NCBI RefSeq assembly: GCF_028583425.1
Contig: NC_072801.1
Coordinates: 58,481,766 to 58,545,765, forward strand
Source: Eublepharis macularius
Lineage: Eukaryota > Chordata > Lepidosauria > Squamata > Eublepharidae
Direction: 5' to 3'
DNA: 64,000 nucleotides
Shown here: positions 22,721 through 64,000 of the stretch, piece after piece
How positions within the stretch are numbered: the stretch's first letter is position 1
Layout: each line of letters begins with the position of its first letter
Notes under the pieces: model-generated
Seen by the model: the letters and a program-made list of their open reading frames with translations, nothing else
Databases searched by the model: none
Told to the model about the DNA's origin: nothing
Made by a program: the position numbers and the translations under genes

Positions 22721-23292
22721 GTATCGTTAGTCAGATCACTATCACATACAAAGCCCTTTGTGGCTTTGGTGTCTCATGTTTATGTCTCCCTATGCTCTGC
22801 CACGACAGCTTTGCTCATTTGAACAGGGCCTTCTGCAGGTGCCACACTGCAAATGGGTATGCACATTCTCTGTACTGGCTCCCACTCTGTGGAGTGGCCT
22901 GCCTGAAGAGGTCCAGAAAACTCCCACTCTCCTGACTTTCCTCAAAAAGTGCAAAACTGAATTATTCAAGAGGGCTTTCTCACACAGGTAGGATGAAGGG
23001 AGCGCTGACTCTTGAAAAGTCGCCAACGCGTGTACCTGTGGTGTCTCTGAAACTCCCTATTCTAAGCTAAGCCCTATCATGGGAGAATAAATCGCTACAG
23101 CAATGTTCTGAACAAGTCTAGTATTGTTTATTTTTAACACAACCAAAACATGCAAGAATACTGAGTCGAAATGGTGCCTCGTGGGCCTTGACAACCTAAA
23201 ACAATAGCAAATGGCAAACCCCTAAAAGAAACAAGTCAAACCCAAAGACAGGGAATTCCCCCTCCCATAAGCAAAGAGAATTCTCGGAATGA

Positions 23293-23410
23293 GGGCCAAG
23301 CTACAAGTGACGAATGACACTTGAACGGCAAGTGTATTTCTCCCTGTTCACTTGCCCCCCACTCGATCCACTTGCCATTCAAGTGTCATTCGTCACTTGT
23401 AGCTTGGCCC
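23293..23410. mobile_element. Foldback element with 3-bp duplication (PIF/Harbinger-like), copy 2
   Basis: A 118-bp hairpin with arms starting GGGCCAAGCTACAAGTGACG and about 40 bp long; TGA flanks both ends. The ends match the element at 1176. The class is inferred from the TNA duplication. Confidence 0.72.
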
Positions 23411-23969
23411 TGAGAGATGAAAGCCGGACTTGCATGGTCAGCCCCGACCCTGGGGGAGGGCACCACACTTTTATAGGGAAAAGATCAATGGTTTTGGGAG
23501 GTTATTGCATGTGTAAATTGCGTTTTACTTTGTTCTGTTGATAGCAGGGAAACATTTCTTGCGCAGAGGATGTTCCCAAACCATCAACAAATCATTGTTC
23601 ACAAGACAGTTACTTTTGATATACAAACACCTGGCAATGTAAATTACAACAAAGCTTCACACTTCTCCAAGACAGCCCTTGTTTCGCTTGTTTTTCTAAT
23701 CCTCTTGAGATAAACCAAGCCAGACCCGTATCTCATGTCCGTAGAGCAATTTAGTTGGAAAAGGCCAGAGGCCCCGCGTGTGTGTGATGCGTAAATTAAC
23801 AGCTTGTTTTCTTACCTCCCTTTTGGCAAACTCCCAGGGGAAAGATCCCTTTCCCACAATCAGAAGAGAACACTACCGCTGGGCCCACTGGGAGTTTGGT
23901 CAAGGCCTATGATGGCTTTGTGTTGAGCCTCTACAATTTAACGGCTGCATTTTCCGATCTAAACCAGAA

Positions 23970-24050
23970 AAATTCTCTAATTGGTCTTTAAGGTGCTACT
24001 GGATCCGAATCTTGCTCTTGTACTGCTGATCTACATGGATATGCTCCTGA
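23970..24050 (+). mobile_element. Short Penelope-like tail fragment
   Basis: TTGGTCTTTAAGGTGCTACT followed by GGATCCGAATCTTGCTCTTGT, as in the tails of the other copies; the ribozyme part is absent. Confidence 0.5.
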
Positions 24051-24549
24051 AACTGTTTACACGGGTAATAGGACTGTGCTGTAACGAAATGGTTCAAAGA
24101 GATGTTTCGATAAAGGGATAGAGATCCTATTACTTCTGTGCACTGTATGTTACTGTTGTTAATTATGTCATGTTCAAATTGCTTAAGTTTTGTTCAACGT
24201 TGTTTCAGCTCTGTGTGAGATTTCTGCTTGTTTTCAGATCTGTGCAATCTATACTCTATTGTAATGTTTACTGAATGCCCAAGATATCGATTGTATTGAA
24301 TTACACTGTGTAATTTGCCTTCAGTCTCAGTGAGAAAGGTGGACTATATAATAACATAAATAAAATAAAATTAATAGGGACTGTAGGGTATACTACAGTG
24401 CATTGTTATTGTAAGCATGTTCCTACTGGGTCTTTTCCGGGGCCATTTTCACACATCTTTAAAATAGCGAGATACTCACAGAAGGCTGCCACCTTCCTTG
24501 CGCAATTTTTGACGCCATCCATTTACAAAATGCCACGAAAGCGCCATCA

Positions 24550-24727
24550 TTAGGGATGCCAGCTCCAAGTTGGGAAATTCCTGGAGATCTGGGTGGTGAA
24601 ACCTGGAGAAACCCGGAGAAAGTGGGGTTTGTGGATCCCTACTGTTGATAGTATTGAATTACACTCTGTAATTCGCCTTGAGTCTTAATGAGAAAGGGTG
24701 GCTATAAATAACGTAAATAAATAAATC
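24550..24727 (+). mobile_element. Partial TAGGG-type MITE followed by an L2 3' end
   Basis: TAGGGATGCCAGCTCCAAG ... GAAACCTGGAGAAACCCGG is a MITE left half; TTACACTCTGTAATTCGCC and GAGAAAGGGTGGCTATAAA up to 24727 repeat the L2 end seen at 24325. Confidence 0.6.
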
Positions 24728-24764
24728 ACATCAATAGGATGGGTTCCTGTGCAAAATCTCAACT

Positions 24765-24925
24765 CGACCAGTACATTTCCAAGATGTGGCTTGTGAGCAG
24801 AGCTAAATATGTTTACTGTGTTGGAGTTATTTTGGGGGATGTTCCACTGTGGACCCATTGCTGTTCAGGACAGGGCTGTATGTTTTATTCCTGCCCCCTT
24901 GTTACAACTCAGAAATCTATAGTGT
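24765..24925 (+). repeat. Unclassified interspersed repeat, block B copy 1
   Basis: TTGGAGTTATTTTGGGGGAT, GGACCCATTGCTGTTCAGG and TGTATGTTTTATTCCTG recur at 32710-32820. Confidence 0.5.
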
Positions 24926-25199
24926 GGCTATGTGTGATTTGTAACTGTTAATTATATGGAGTGTTTACAAGTGAATATCCCTTTGTTTTGCTGTATGTTT
25001 TACATTGTATTCTTTCTAGTTTGTGCCTGTGTAGCTATTCCATTGTTTGTTTGTTTAGTAGTAGTAAAACTCCATTGCCAAACTTGACTGTGAAGTCTTT
25101 AATTTCCTACAGTTGTGAGGAGGGCAACTACTCATCACTCCTCCTCCCCCTCCCTCTCTCATTCAGCTCTCCTTGTTGTAGGTTAAAGTGAGAGCGCCA

Positions 25200-28100
25200 C
25201 CCAGGGAACGCTGGTATGTATAGGAATAGATCTTGGTTTATATGTTAACCCTTTTGGTGCCATTCTGCACTCTGGACTTGCTCAGAGGGACATCTCCTAG
25301 GGATAGAAAGTAGCCAAAGGTAACCAACATTACTTAGGAGTAGCTGTGTTGCTGATTGGTTTTCATTTCAAAAAGGCAGGGAACTGAGAATAAACATTTC
25401 TTTCGCACTGAATTGGCAAGGCTTTGCACAATGGCTGCAACAACAAAAAAATTAAAAATTGGCAGGTGGCATTGAGCAGCTTGCAATTTCCATTTTCAAT
25501 GCCAGCTGTTGTACCAAGTGGATTGCAGAATGCCAGCTCACTAGAAAGACATGAAAGTAAAAACAATATCATTGCCCTCATACTTTAGAAATGAAGCAAC
25601 GAGATGAAATCTCTACCAGGCTGTATCCAGGTTCCAGAAATTTCAATGCTAAGATATTCATGATCCCCATTATATCTGGAATGGAAACCAAACTTCTTCT
25701 TCCTCCATTTACTTGCCATAAACCTCAGGCTGCTTTCTCCTTCTGCTCTATCTAAGCATCATGAAACGTCTTCACCCCTTAATAACCCCATCTGTTTCCT
25801 GGGTTTTCCTGGTATGCTGCCCCCTCCCCCCTGCAAACAAAGATCTAATTTTCCTCGTATTCTTTGAATCAGCCCATCCTCCAGGTAGTTCAAGCCCTCA
25901 AAATGGCAGCACCAGCTCCTGAAACCAGAAACCTCCCCCAAAATAGACAGCTTCTGAATTCCTACCCCCAGAGCCTAAGCCAGGCGATGGGGGATATTTA
26001 TAGGTTTGGACTATCACTGAAGATGCAGACTGAAAGAAGCTGAGGTGGCACCCCTACTCTTCCCCCTTCTGTTCTTTTCTTTGGAGACAGTGTGGGGCTG
26101 CCCCCCCTCCCCAGCTTTCTGTATATCCCAGACTAGTGGTCTCCAGGGGCAGGAGTGTTTTACACTGCCATTGTAGAGAGGTACAAAATTTACCCTGCAG
26201 GTGTATGGGTAACAATACACAGGGAGGCCAGAATTATGTGTGACAATTTTGCCAACACAGAAAATGCAACACCTTCATATGGAATTCGGAAACTTGGGAA
26301 GTTAAAGATTTCATTTGTTTAAAACAAAAGAGTGCCTAGTCCCCATGACTGTGGACAGAAATCTCAAAAACGATGTGAGCCAATTTTTGTTCAAGGCAAG
26401 GGAATAGGGGGAATTTCCTGGAAACACTCAAGGATGCAGAAACTGGTTGCTTCTGTTCCCCATCCTTAAAAACTTCCAGGAAATGTTCCAAATGTTCCTA
26501 CCTTCCTTCTCTAATTCTTGCCAAAAATGAAATAAAACCACATATGTACAAACAAACAGAATACAAATTCTGAATGCCAGCACAGCAACACACATTAGAA
26601 TTATGTATTAACAGTTCACAGACATCCTGATTTTTTAGGTTTATCTTACTGTATTTTGGGCTTTCCGGGTAAAATTTTAGATTCCCTTTAACTCTGACAA
26701 TGTAGCTTAAATAAGCACAATAGATTTTTACTTGGGGGGTCCGGAACAAAGATAAAAACCTGTTCATGCGACAACCCTCCCCCCTCCCACATCACCACCT
26801 TAGTAAAATATTTGGAATCTGCTGCCGACCCACATGTATGTGATGTCGCCCTGGAATAGAAGAACCACACTCCCCCAAGGTTTGGATGAGATCCAGGGCT
26901 GCAGCTGTGGCAGCTGTCAGGGCGTGGAGCGGCCAGGAATGTGCCCGGACAGCACGTAAGAAACAACTTTTTTGCCTGCCAGGGTCACTGCATGGGGAAG
27001 GTAATGTTCCTGCGAGCTTCTCCACAGCAGTGCTTCTGCGTCTTGGGGTGGGGTGTGTGAGATGACTTGAGCTGGATACGATGGCTTAAGTGGCAAAGGG
27101 TTAATCAGAGCATGCATGTCAGGAGGAGTCTCTCCCCCCTCCCTTTCCCTTCTGAAGTTTGACATTACCCAGCCAGGGATTTTCTAGGCCTAATCCGTCC
27201 TCCACCGGCAATCCTCTTTCCAGCCTTGGGGTCTTCTGGACTGGAGGCAGCAGCATGAGAGAAAAGGCAGGAAAGGAGAAAGGGGGAAAGGGTGAGTGAA
27301 ACCGATACAAGGGAATGGGGTGGAGGTGGGGTGCAAGAAAAAGCGTGCACGGAAGGGGCACCTGAAGAATGAAAGAGGGCGAGTGCTTGTGAGCAGAATG
27401 GAGTGACAGGGAGACTTTGAAAGGAGGGAATGATTGCAAAGAGTTGTGCAAAGAATGCATTGGGGAAAGGAGTTAAGTGTGAGCAAGTGGACTAGAATCC
27501 TAGGTTCATATTCCTCCTCACTGGGCAAGCTGTTAGTTCTCATTGCCAGTTTTTTCTACCAGTAGAAAGGAATGGTCATGCTCTTGTTCGCCCCGCCTCT
27601 GGCATTTCTATCCAGATTAATGCAAAAGAGGGGGGAAGTTTGCATCTTGAAAGTTCTTTTAGTATAAAAATTTCTCAGTGCAATCCTATGTATTATAATA
27701 TTTGGGGAAAGGATACACGTTGCTGTTTTGAAAATGCAAATTGATGAGGGGCTGGCGGTAGAAAGACATTAACAGGGTGAAAACATTGCTTGAGTTTTCA
27801 GATTTTACATCGAAAGGCAGGCAAAGATATCTTTATTGGTTCAGACACTCTTTCTTGGGACAAATGCCAGAGCAGTAGCCATGTGGCAACAAAAGCAATA
27901 AAGGATCTTGTGGGAAGATGGGTGGTTTTCTCTTGGTCCATGGCATGCACTGATGTTGAGTATTGGACTCGGCAGAACTGAGGCATGGGGGAAAGTTTCC
28001 CTCAGAAGAAGAAGTGACCATGTTAGTGAACAGAGCCAGAGAAAATTATGCTAGAAGAGGGGAAAGGAATCAACAGTTTGAGGGACGGTGAAGAGCAGTT

Positions 28101-28259
28101 AAAACTAATAACTCATAGAAAAGGATGTCAAAAGAGGGAAATAGGGTGTTTGGGGATTGGTGGGCAGAGAAATGAAAGAAAAGGAAGGAGAATAGAGATT
28201 AGGTTACATATTAAAGGGAGAGCCTTTGGAGTGGATGAATAAACAGTAGATTTAGCTGG
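25200..28259. other. Gene-free spacer before the PACSIN-like promoter
   Basis: I find no exon-like segments, clear element ends or known repeats here. The open frames are short and proline/serine-rich without family motifs. The right part becomes purine-rich. Confidence 0.5.
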
Positions 28260-28497
28260 ATGAAGTTAGCTAGAGGGAGGGAGGCGCTGTGAATTAGTGA
28301 GTGTGGCAGGCACGGATGGAGAACTAGAGAACTAGCGAGCGGAGGGAATGTGAGAGAGACAGCAGCTGAGGGAGAGCGGCACAGCTAAGTCCTCCCTGGC
28401 ACCTGCCCCAAGTTTTTCTCCTCTCCCCTCCACCATCCCACTCGCGGGAAGAGAGCTGCCACCATCTGTTGCTTTCTTTGGGGCAGGAAGAGACAGG
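28260..28497 (+). promoter_or_regulatory. Likely 5' untranslated exon and promoter-proximal region of the PACSIN-like gene
   Basis: GA-rich then GC-rich sequence directly before the ATG at 28498, whose context (AGGATGG) is good and which is followed 16 bases later by a GTAAGT donor. No TATA box is evident. The start of transcription cannot be placed. Confidence 0.4.
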
Positions 28498-51473
<22,976 letters not shown>

Positions 51474-51812
51474 CTAGAAGGGCTAGGGATAGGAGAAGGT
51501 ATCGGGCTGGGGGAGGGGGGGAAATCTCACACCTGTGCACCAATTAGAAGGGCTATGTTTATTCTGTGCTTCTGAAATCCTGCCACGTGAGCACAGAACA
51601 GGGCAACGTTCAGCATCCTGAGAATCTTAGCTTATTTTTTAAAAATGTCTAATCCTTACGGCTGCAAAGTTAACGTAGAGTGAGATCTCAGAAGCCCAGG
51701 AGAGCTGGTGAGTGGGCCGAGCTGAACTTCAAATAGATGGGAATGGGGCTTCCTTTGCACAGCTTCTGGCCCCTCTTTGTCTCCAGCTATAGAATTAATT
51801 ATGCCCTGTCTG

Positions 51813-52141
51813 CAGGGCTTTTTTTCAGCGGGAACACAGTGGAACGGAGTTCCGGCACCTCTTGAAAATGGTCACATGGCCGGTGGCCCCGCCCCCTGCT
51901 CTCCAGACAGAGGGGAGTTTAGATTGCCCTACACGCCACTGTGGCGTGGAGGGCAATCTAAACTCCCCTCTGTCTGGAGATCAGGGGGTGGGGCCACTGG
52001 CCATGTGACCATTTTTGCCAAGGGCGATTTAAACTTTAGAAAACTCCCCCCTTGTTCCAGGTAACCCAAAGTTTTGTCATTGTGCGGTCCTGAGTTCCAC
52101 TACTGAGTTCCACCATCTCTTTTCCCAGAAAAAAAGCCCTG
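51813..52141. mobile_element. CAGGGC-ended hAT-like MITE, copy 3
   Basis: Starts CAGGGCTTTTTTTCAGCGGG and ends AAAAAAAGCCCTG. The flanking 8-mers CCTGTCTG and CCCATCTG agree at 6 of 8 bases. The centre holds a near-perfect palindrome of about 80 bp (51900-51982). It lies just downstream of the PACSIN-like stop codon. Confidence 0.88.
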
Positions 52142-52149
52142 CCCATCTG

Positions 52150-55100
52150 CATAATTTATTTGGGGAGGTGGCAACATTTGACTTTTTCTCAGCAAAGAGA
52201 ATACATAGCTGTGATCAATAGGCGAAGACAGCTCAACAACCAGTTCACAACAGAAACACAATGCTCTCCACATACCTGTAACTATACGCATGCCTGATTT
52301 GTTTGTATGCTGTGCAGCAACAGCCTCATGCACACCTACACATTTGCACACACTGCCGCACCCTTCCCACGTGTCTATGACACACACATGCCTATAAATC
52401 AAGGTGCCTTTAAGCTCTCATTTGTCTGGCTGAGACAGGAGAACATCCTGCCCCCAAGGTCTCGCCAATCCTACTCAGGAAACCTTGACTCAGACTCCGG
52501 CAGACTCCGTTGTGGCTTTGGGATTTGAAAAACAGAATGAGGAAGCTGTTTCCAAGTTGCCAAGACATGTTGTACAGAAATCATGAGATGCTTAATGACA
52601 GAACGGCCGGACGTGGGTTACCAAGGGTGGAGGGGGACAATCACTTAATGTGTAGTTGTTGCCGGTTGAAAATTTCCCCTGTGGAGATTAACTGACTAGG
52701 GAGCTGACTGCTCATAGGCCGCTTAGTTGCTCTAAACGTTGCTATTTACCAGGGATTGTTGCTGTGTTTTGTTACCTGTTACAAACACTAATGCTGTTTT
52801 GATTCTGTTTTTTGTTTTGAGGAGGGGAGATAACTTCTAAGAATTCGTTAGCACGACCTAATTAAGCAGTCATTCTTCAGGGCTCAGTTTCTGCCTCCTG
52901 ATCCGTAGGAGTTACGTTTCTGGGGTGGTGATGGATTCATCCTGTCTCAAGCGTGCATGTGTGTGAACACCCGAAGGCACCGTGCAGCGCACAACTTGCC
53001 ATTTCACATGCTGAATATGCTGGTAGATTTTGAACTGTGACTGAATATTGTCAAACAACGGTGTGTTTCTAATATACTTTTAAGGAAGAGAAGAAATACT
53101 AAATTGGCTTTTAAATCAGTGGATGTCAATTGCGCCTTTGATGAACACTGCACGTGGCTGACAGAGTGGCGGGGGGGGGGCAAGAGAAGTGGTCTGTGGT
53201 ATGAAAATGGGAGACAAGCATTTTCCCTCTATGAAAAATTAGGGGTTATAGGACTGAGTATTGCCATGCCACTCCAAGTCTTCCTGGATTTCTGAAAACG
53301 TACAGAAACCATTACAAAGGAAACTGGATAATAAAGTGGTTCCCTGACTCCACCCACAGAATTGTATGGACAGGGCTGAAAAAAATTGCGATGGCGAGTT
53401 TGTGAGAATGAACATTTTAAAAGAAGAAAGAAAAGAAATCTGGGTGTTTGATATCATACAAAATATTTAGGAAATAATAAATACGCCCAATGGCTGGTTT
53501 CTGTGCCTTCTGGTTTCTAAATTTCTAGACCTTATGGCTGTGGTTATCTTTGAAAGTGTGTGGGTAATGTCTAGTGAAATCTCAAAGTCTGGATGTCAGG
53601 CTTTCAACCTTTTGTTCCAGCTTGGTCTATTTGACAAGAACTATTTTAACAGATAATAACCCAGCGAAGGAGATCAGTGTGATAAAGGTAAGCTACATCT
53701 TCCAAGGAAATTTCTACTCATTATAAATATACACAAGAGAAATACGAATGCCCCAGCCTACCCCCCAGGCACGCACAGCAAGCCTAGCCTTATAGGAGCA
53801 GATATACTTTTTAAAAGCAAAGGATACAAAACCCTGGAGAAATCCATTTGCCAGTGAAACTCAAGACTGTTGGTCCTTTGTGGTTAGAAGACAATGTTTT
53901 TTAAAATGAGTTTAGTTTTATTTCCAGCACTATTTCAGTCCCTCAGAGAGGATTACCAGGGACTCATTTGGTGTCTGTTGAAGACGGCCTGGAAGTTTTA
54001 CCACTGGTTCACAGGAATATGTTGTTATTATTCTGTGGTAAGAAATGGGCCTTTAGTTTGTTGCACGTGTTTAGCAATATTCACTCTGGTAATCTGCACT
54101 GGATCTCAAAAAACGGTGAACTATGAATGAAGTAAATAGAAAAATTAATTATTGGCATCTAAGCCCTGGCACTAGAAACAGAGTAGAGAACGAAATAAAT
54201 CCCACTAGGATAACATTTCCATATGATCACGTGAAAGGATGCTATTCCTATTTTACAGACCTGAGAAATCAAGAGAATGGTTTTCCCAGGTAGAGATGGT
54301 CCAAAGATGTGTTGATACCTAAGGCTGGGCTTAGACTAGAGTAACTGTTTAGGATTGCACTGTCAATTTAACATAACATAATAATAACAAAAGGATAACA
54401 TAAGACTAAATAATAGTTGCCTTTTAATAGTATCCCAAGATCTGCTATTTAAAGTGGCTTGCCTTGCCAGGGTCCAAGCCTCAGTTCTCTGGGCCCTTAC
54501 GAACTCAAAACATTATGCCCTACCCCAACACAATCCCGTCTCATATGTTCACCCATGAAAGAAAAATTCTGAAATTACACAAATTGGCTAGATTATGGGA
54601 TTGCATTTTCAGTTCATGGACTCTCATAAAATGTACTAATTTCTCTACCACCTCTGGTGGCTTAACTTGCATCCAAACTTTGATCTCAGGTCAGAGCCCT
54701 GCAGGCTTCTGTTTAATAAAGGATGGGAGAGATTATGATGATTGGAAGGGAACAGGGTGCAGAGGTGAATTTTCATAGATATTGCTAAAGTAGGGCTACC
54801 ACCTGGTGCTGTACTGGCTTGCGTGGTTTTTCAGACTCTTGACTCAGTGGCATTTCTGCACCATGAAAAAATGATGATTCCATGTCAAGTCTTCCTTCCT
54901 GCCTCACCTAACAGACCAGTGCTATGATAGTAGCTGCAGCTGTCCTAGTGCTGATCTGTTAGGTGGGGGCAGAAAATGGCCAGAGAATGGCTTCCCCCCT
55001 CCAGGAACCTCTGATTAGCAATAATCCTTTGTTAGAACTGCTCTTTGCCAGAGGATGGGGTCAAAGTGTGCTGACACCCTTTCCCGGGTTCATTGAGGTC

Positions 55101-55214
55101 CGATTTAAGCACGGTGCTAGTAGTGCAAAAATAGGAGCACGTGGAGCGTCTCATCTAAACTGGGTGGTGTGCTACTTTGCCAGGGTGGTAGCCTAGTTTA
55201 ATGAAGATGGTGTG
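52150..55214. other. Spacer between the PACSIN-like and aspartic protease genes
   Basis: No exons recognised. An AATAAA at 53330-53335 could end the PACSIN-like transcript, but that would require a 3' UTR of about 1.9 kb containing MITE copy 3. The 54050-54145 segment weakly resembles an L2 tail. Confidence 0.4.
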
Positions 55215-55428
55215 TGGGTGTTGCCAACATCCAGACGGGACCTGAAGTTTTCTCAGAACTACAATTGATCTCCAGACTAGAGAGATCTGTTCCCATGAAT
55301 AAAATGGCCACTTCGAAAGGTGGACTCTGGCATCAGATCCCCAATGACCTCCCTCCTCTCCAACATCTCTGCTCCCCCCCCTCCAAATCTCCAAGAATTT
55401 CCCACCCAGAGTTGGCACCCCTGCCAGC
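55215..55428. mobile_element. Diverged TAGGG-type MITE
   Basis: GTTGCCAACATCCAGACGGG ... CAATTGATCTCCAGACTAGA ... CCAAGAATTTCCCACCCAGA, the family layout without clear target duplications. Confidence 0.55.
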
Positions 55429-55770
55429 ATCCTGTTTAATTGTAGGGGCTTGTTTTTTTTAAAAAAAAACATGTTTCAGATCTATGACAAAGGGGAGGGG
55501 GTCCCAATGTGCATACCACTAAGTCAGATCAGATTTTGGGGTCATGAGGACAAGGAGAATGTTTCCATGCCTTCAGTTGTTCTACCCACTTGAGAGCATA
55601 GGGGGAAACCAAGTTGCTCCTAAAATTTTATAATCCATAAAAAATCACCAGCCAGACATCAGGTGGATTTGCAACACTGTTCAAGATCATTGAAGTTAAG
55701 ACCCTCTGCTGCTAGTCTGGAAATTCCTCATCCCTTTAGAATCTGGGCCCAATGGCCTTGGTATTTTCAG

Positions 55771-55871
55771 CCAATCAGGGCCTGAGCCGCAATGGTTTGT
55801 ATGAATTAGGGGTGATGAGCCCCAGTATTCATAGCCAATTAGGAGCTGCAATCAACATTCCTGGGGCCAAT
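55771..55871 (+). promoter_or_regulatory. Three CCAAT boxes upstream of the aspartic protease gene
   Basis: CCAAT occurs at 55771, 55835 and 55867, spaced 64 and 32 bases, between 130 and 230 bases before the ATG at 55999. No TATA box is seen. Clustered CCAAT boxes suggest NF-Y type activation; this is inference from spacing only. Confidence 0.4.
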
Positions 55872-55998
55872 GGGTGAGGCAGTTTGCTGCTACACAACCG
55901 GTCTAGATATTCATCTTGTCCACCCCCGAGTGGAGTTGTTGGGTGCAGCCACGCAGAGGGAAGAAAAGACAGCTGGAGGTTGCAAGAGGACAGACTGC

Positions 55999-64000
<8,002 letters not shown>

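Larger units (their letters stand above)
22735..24375 (+). mobile_element. L2-type LINE, 3' part, interrupted
   Basis: A diverged end-of-ORF2 region (YKALCGFGVS, LAPTLWSGLPEEVQKTP, FLKKCKTELFKRAF) at 22745-23000, and the 3' end GTCTCAGTGAGAAAGGTGG with an AATAAAATAAAA tail at 24325-24375. The foldback element at 23293 and a Penelope-like tail at 23970 lie inside. Confidence 0.55.

Noticed and set aside
24960-25200. Solo LTR
   Set aside because: A segment ending in TTTAATTTCCTACA looks LTR-like, but no matching second copy, primer site or short terminal repeat could be shown.

Overview
The window is vertebrate nuclear DNA, most likely from a squamate reptile (lizard or gecko type). Evidence for this is the spliced vertebrate genes with long introns and a dense mix of repeats: tRNA-derived and 5S-rRNA-derived SINEs, L2/CR1 LINEs, a squamate-style L1 tail, many small hAT-type elements with 8-bp target duplications, and Penelope-like fragments carrying hammerhead-ribozyme signatures. 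The exact species cannot be read from the sequence.

Three multi-exon genes lie on the + strand. (1) 3115-14039: a histidine acid phosphatase in 12 exons that matches ACP4 (testicular acid phosphatase, ACPT) better than ACP2. Exon 6 holds an exact 14-bp tandem duplication that shifts the frame and ends the protein about half way, although every other exon and splice site looks intact. (2) 28498-51473: a PACSIN/syndapin family gene (F-BAR plus SH3) in 10 exons, complete, about 406-415 residues. (3) 55999 to beyond 62046: the first three exons of a cathepsin D/napsin-type aspartic protease, running off the right edge. ACP4 and NAPSA lie close together on human 19q13.33. Human PACSIN3 lies beside ACP2 on the paralogous 11p11.2 segment. 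The middle gene may therefore be a fourth PACSIN ohnolog rather than PACSIN3.

Between ACP4 and the PACSIN gene, on the - strand (18848 to 15520), I assembled a small four-exon gene of about 99 codons. Its splice sites and phases fit, its last exon encodes one hydrophobic helix, and its promoter region has an NRF1-like site. I do not recognise the product.

The rest is introns and spacers filled with repeats. Those with clear ends include five-fold occurrence of a CAGGGC-ended hAT-like MITE, TAGGG-ended MITEs, a CAGTG-ended hAT element (19952-20379), a 629-bp hAT-like element with internal repeats (59078-59706), two foldback elements with 3-bp duplications, a 5'-truncated L1 with an open ORF2 tail (33331-34886), at least ten Penelope-like fragments (six arranged head to head), and a GC-rich minisatellite-like block (about 45880-46650). 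Gene-free stretches in which I see nothing recognisable: about 100-560, 2210-3000, 25200-28260 (GA-rich towards its end), 52150-55200, and 62820-63740.
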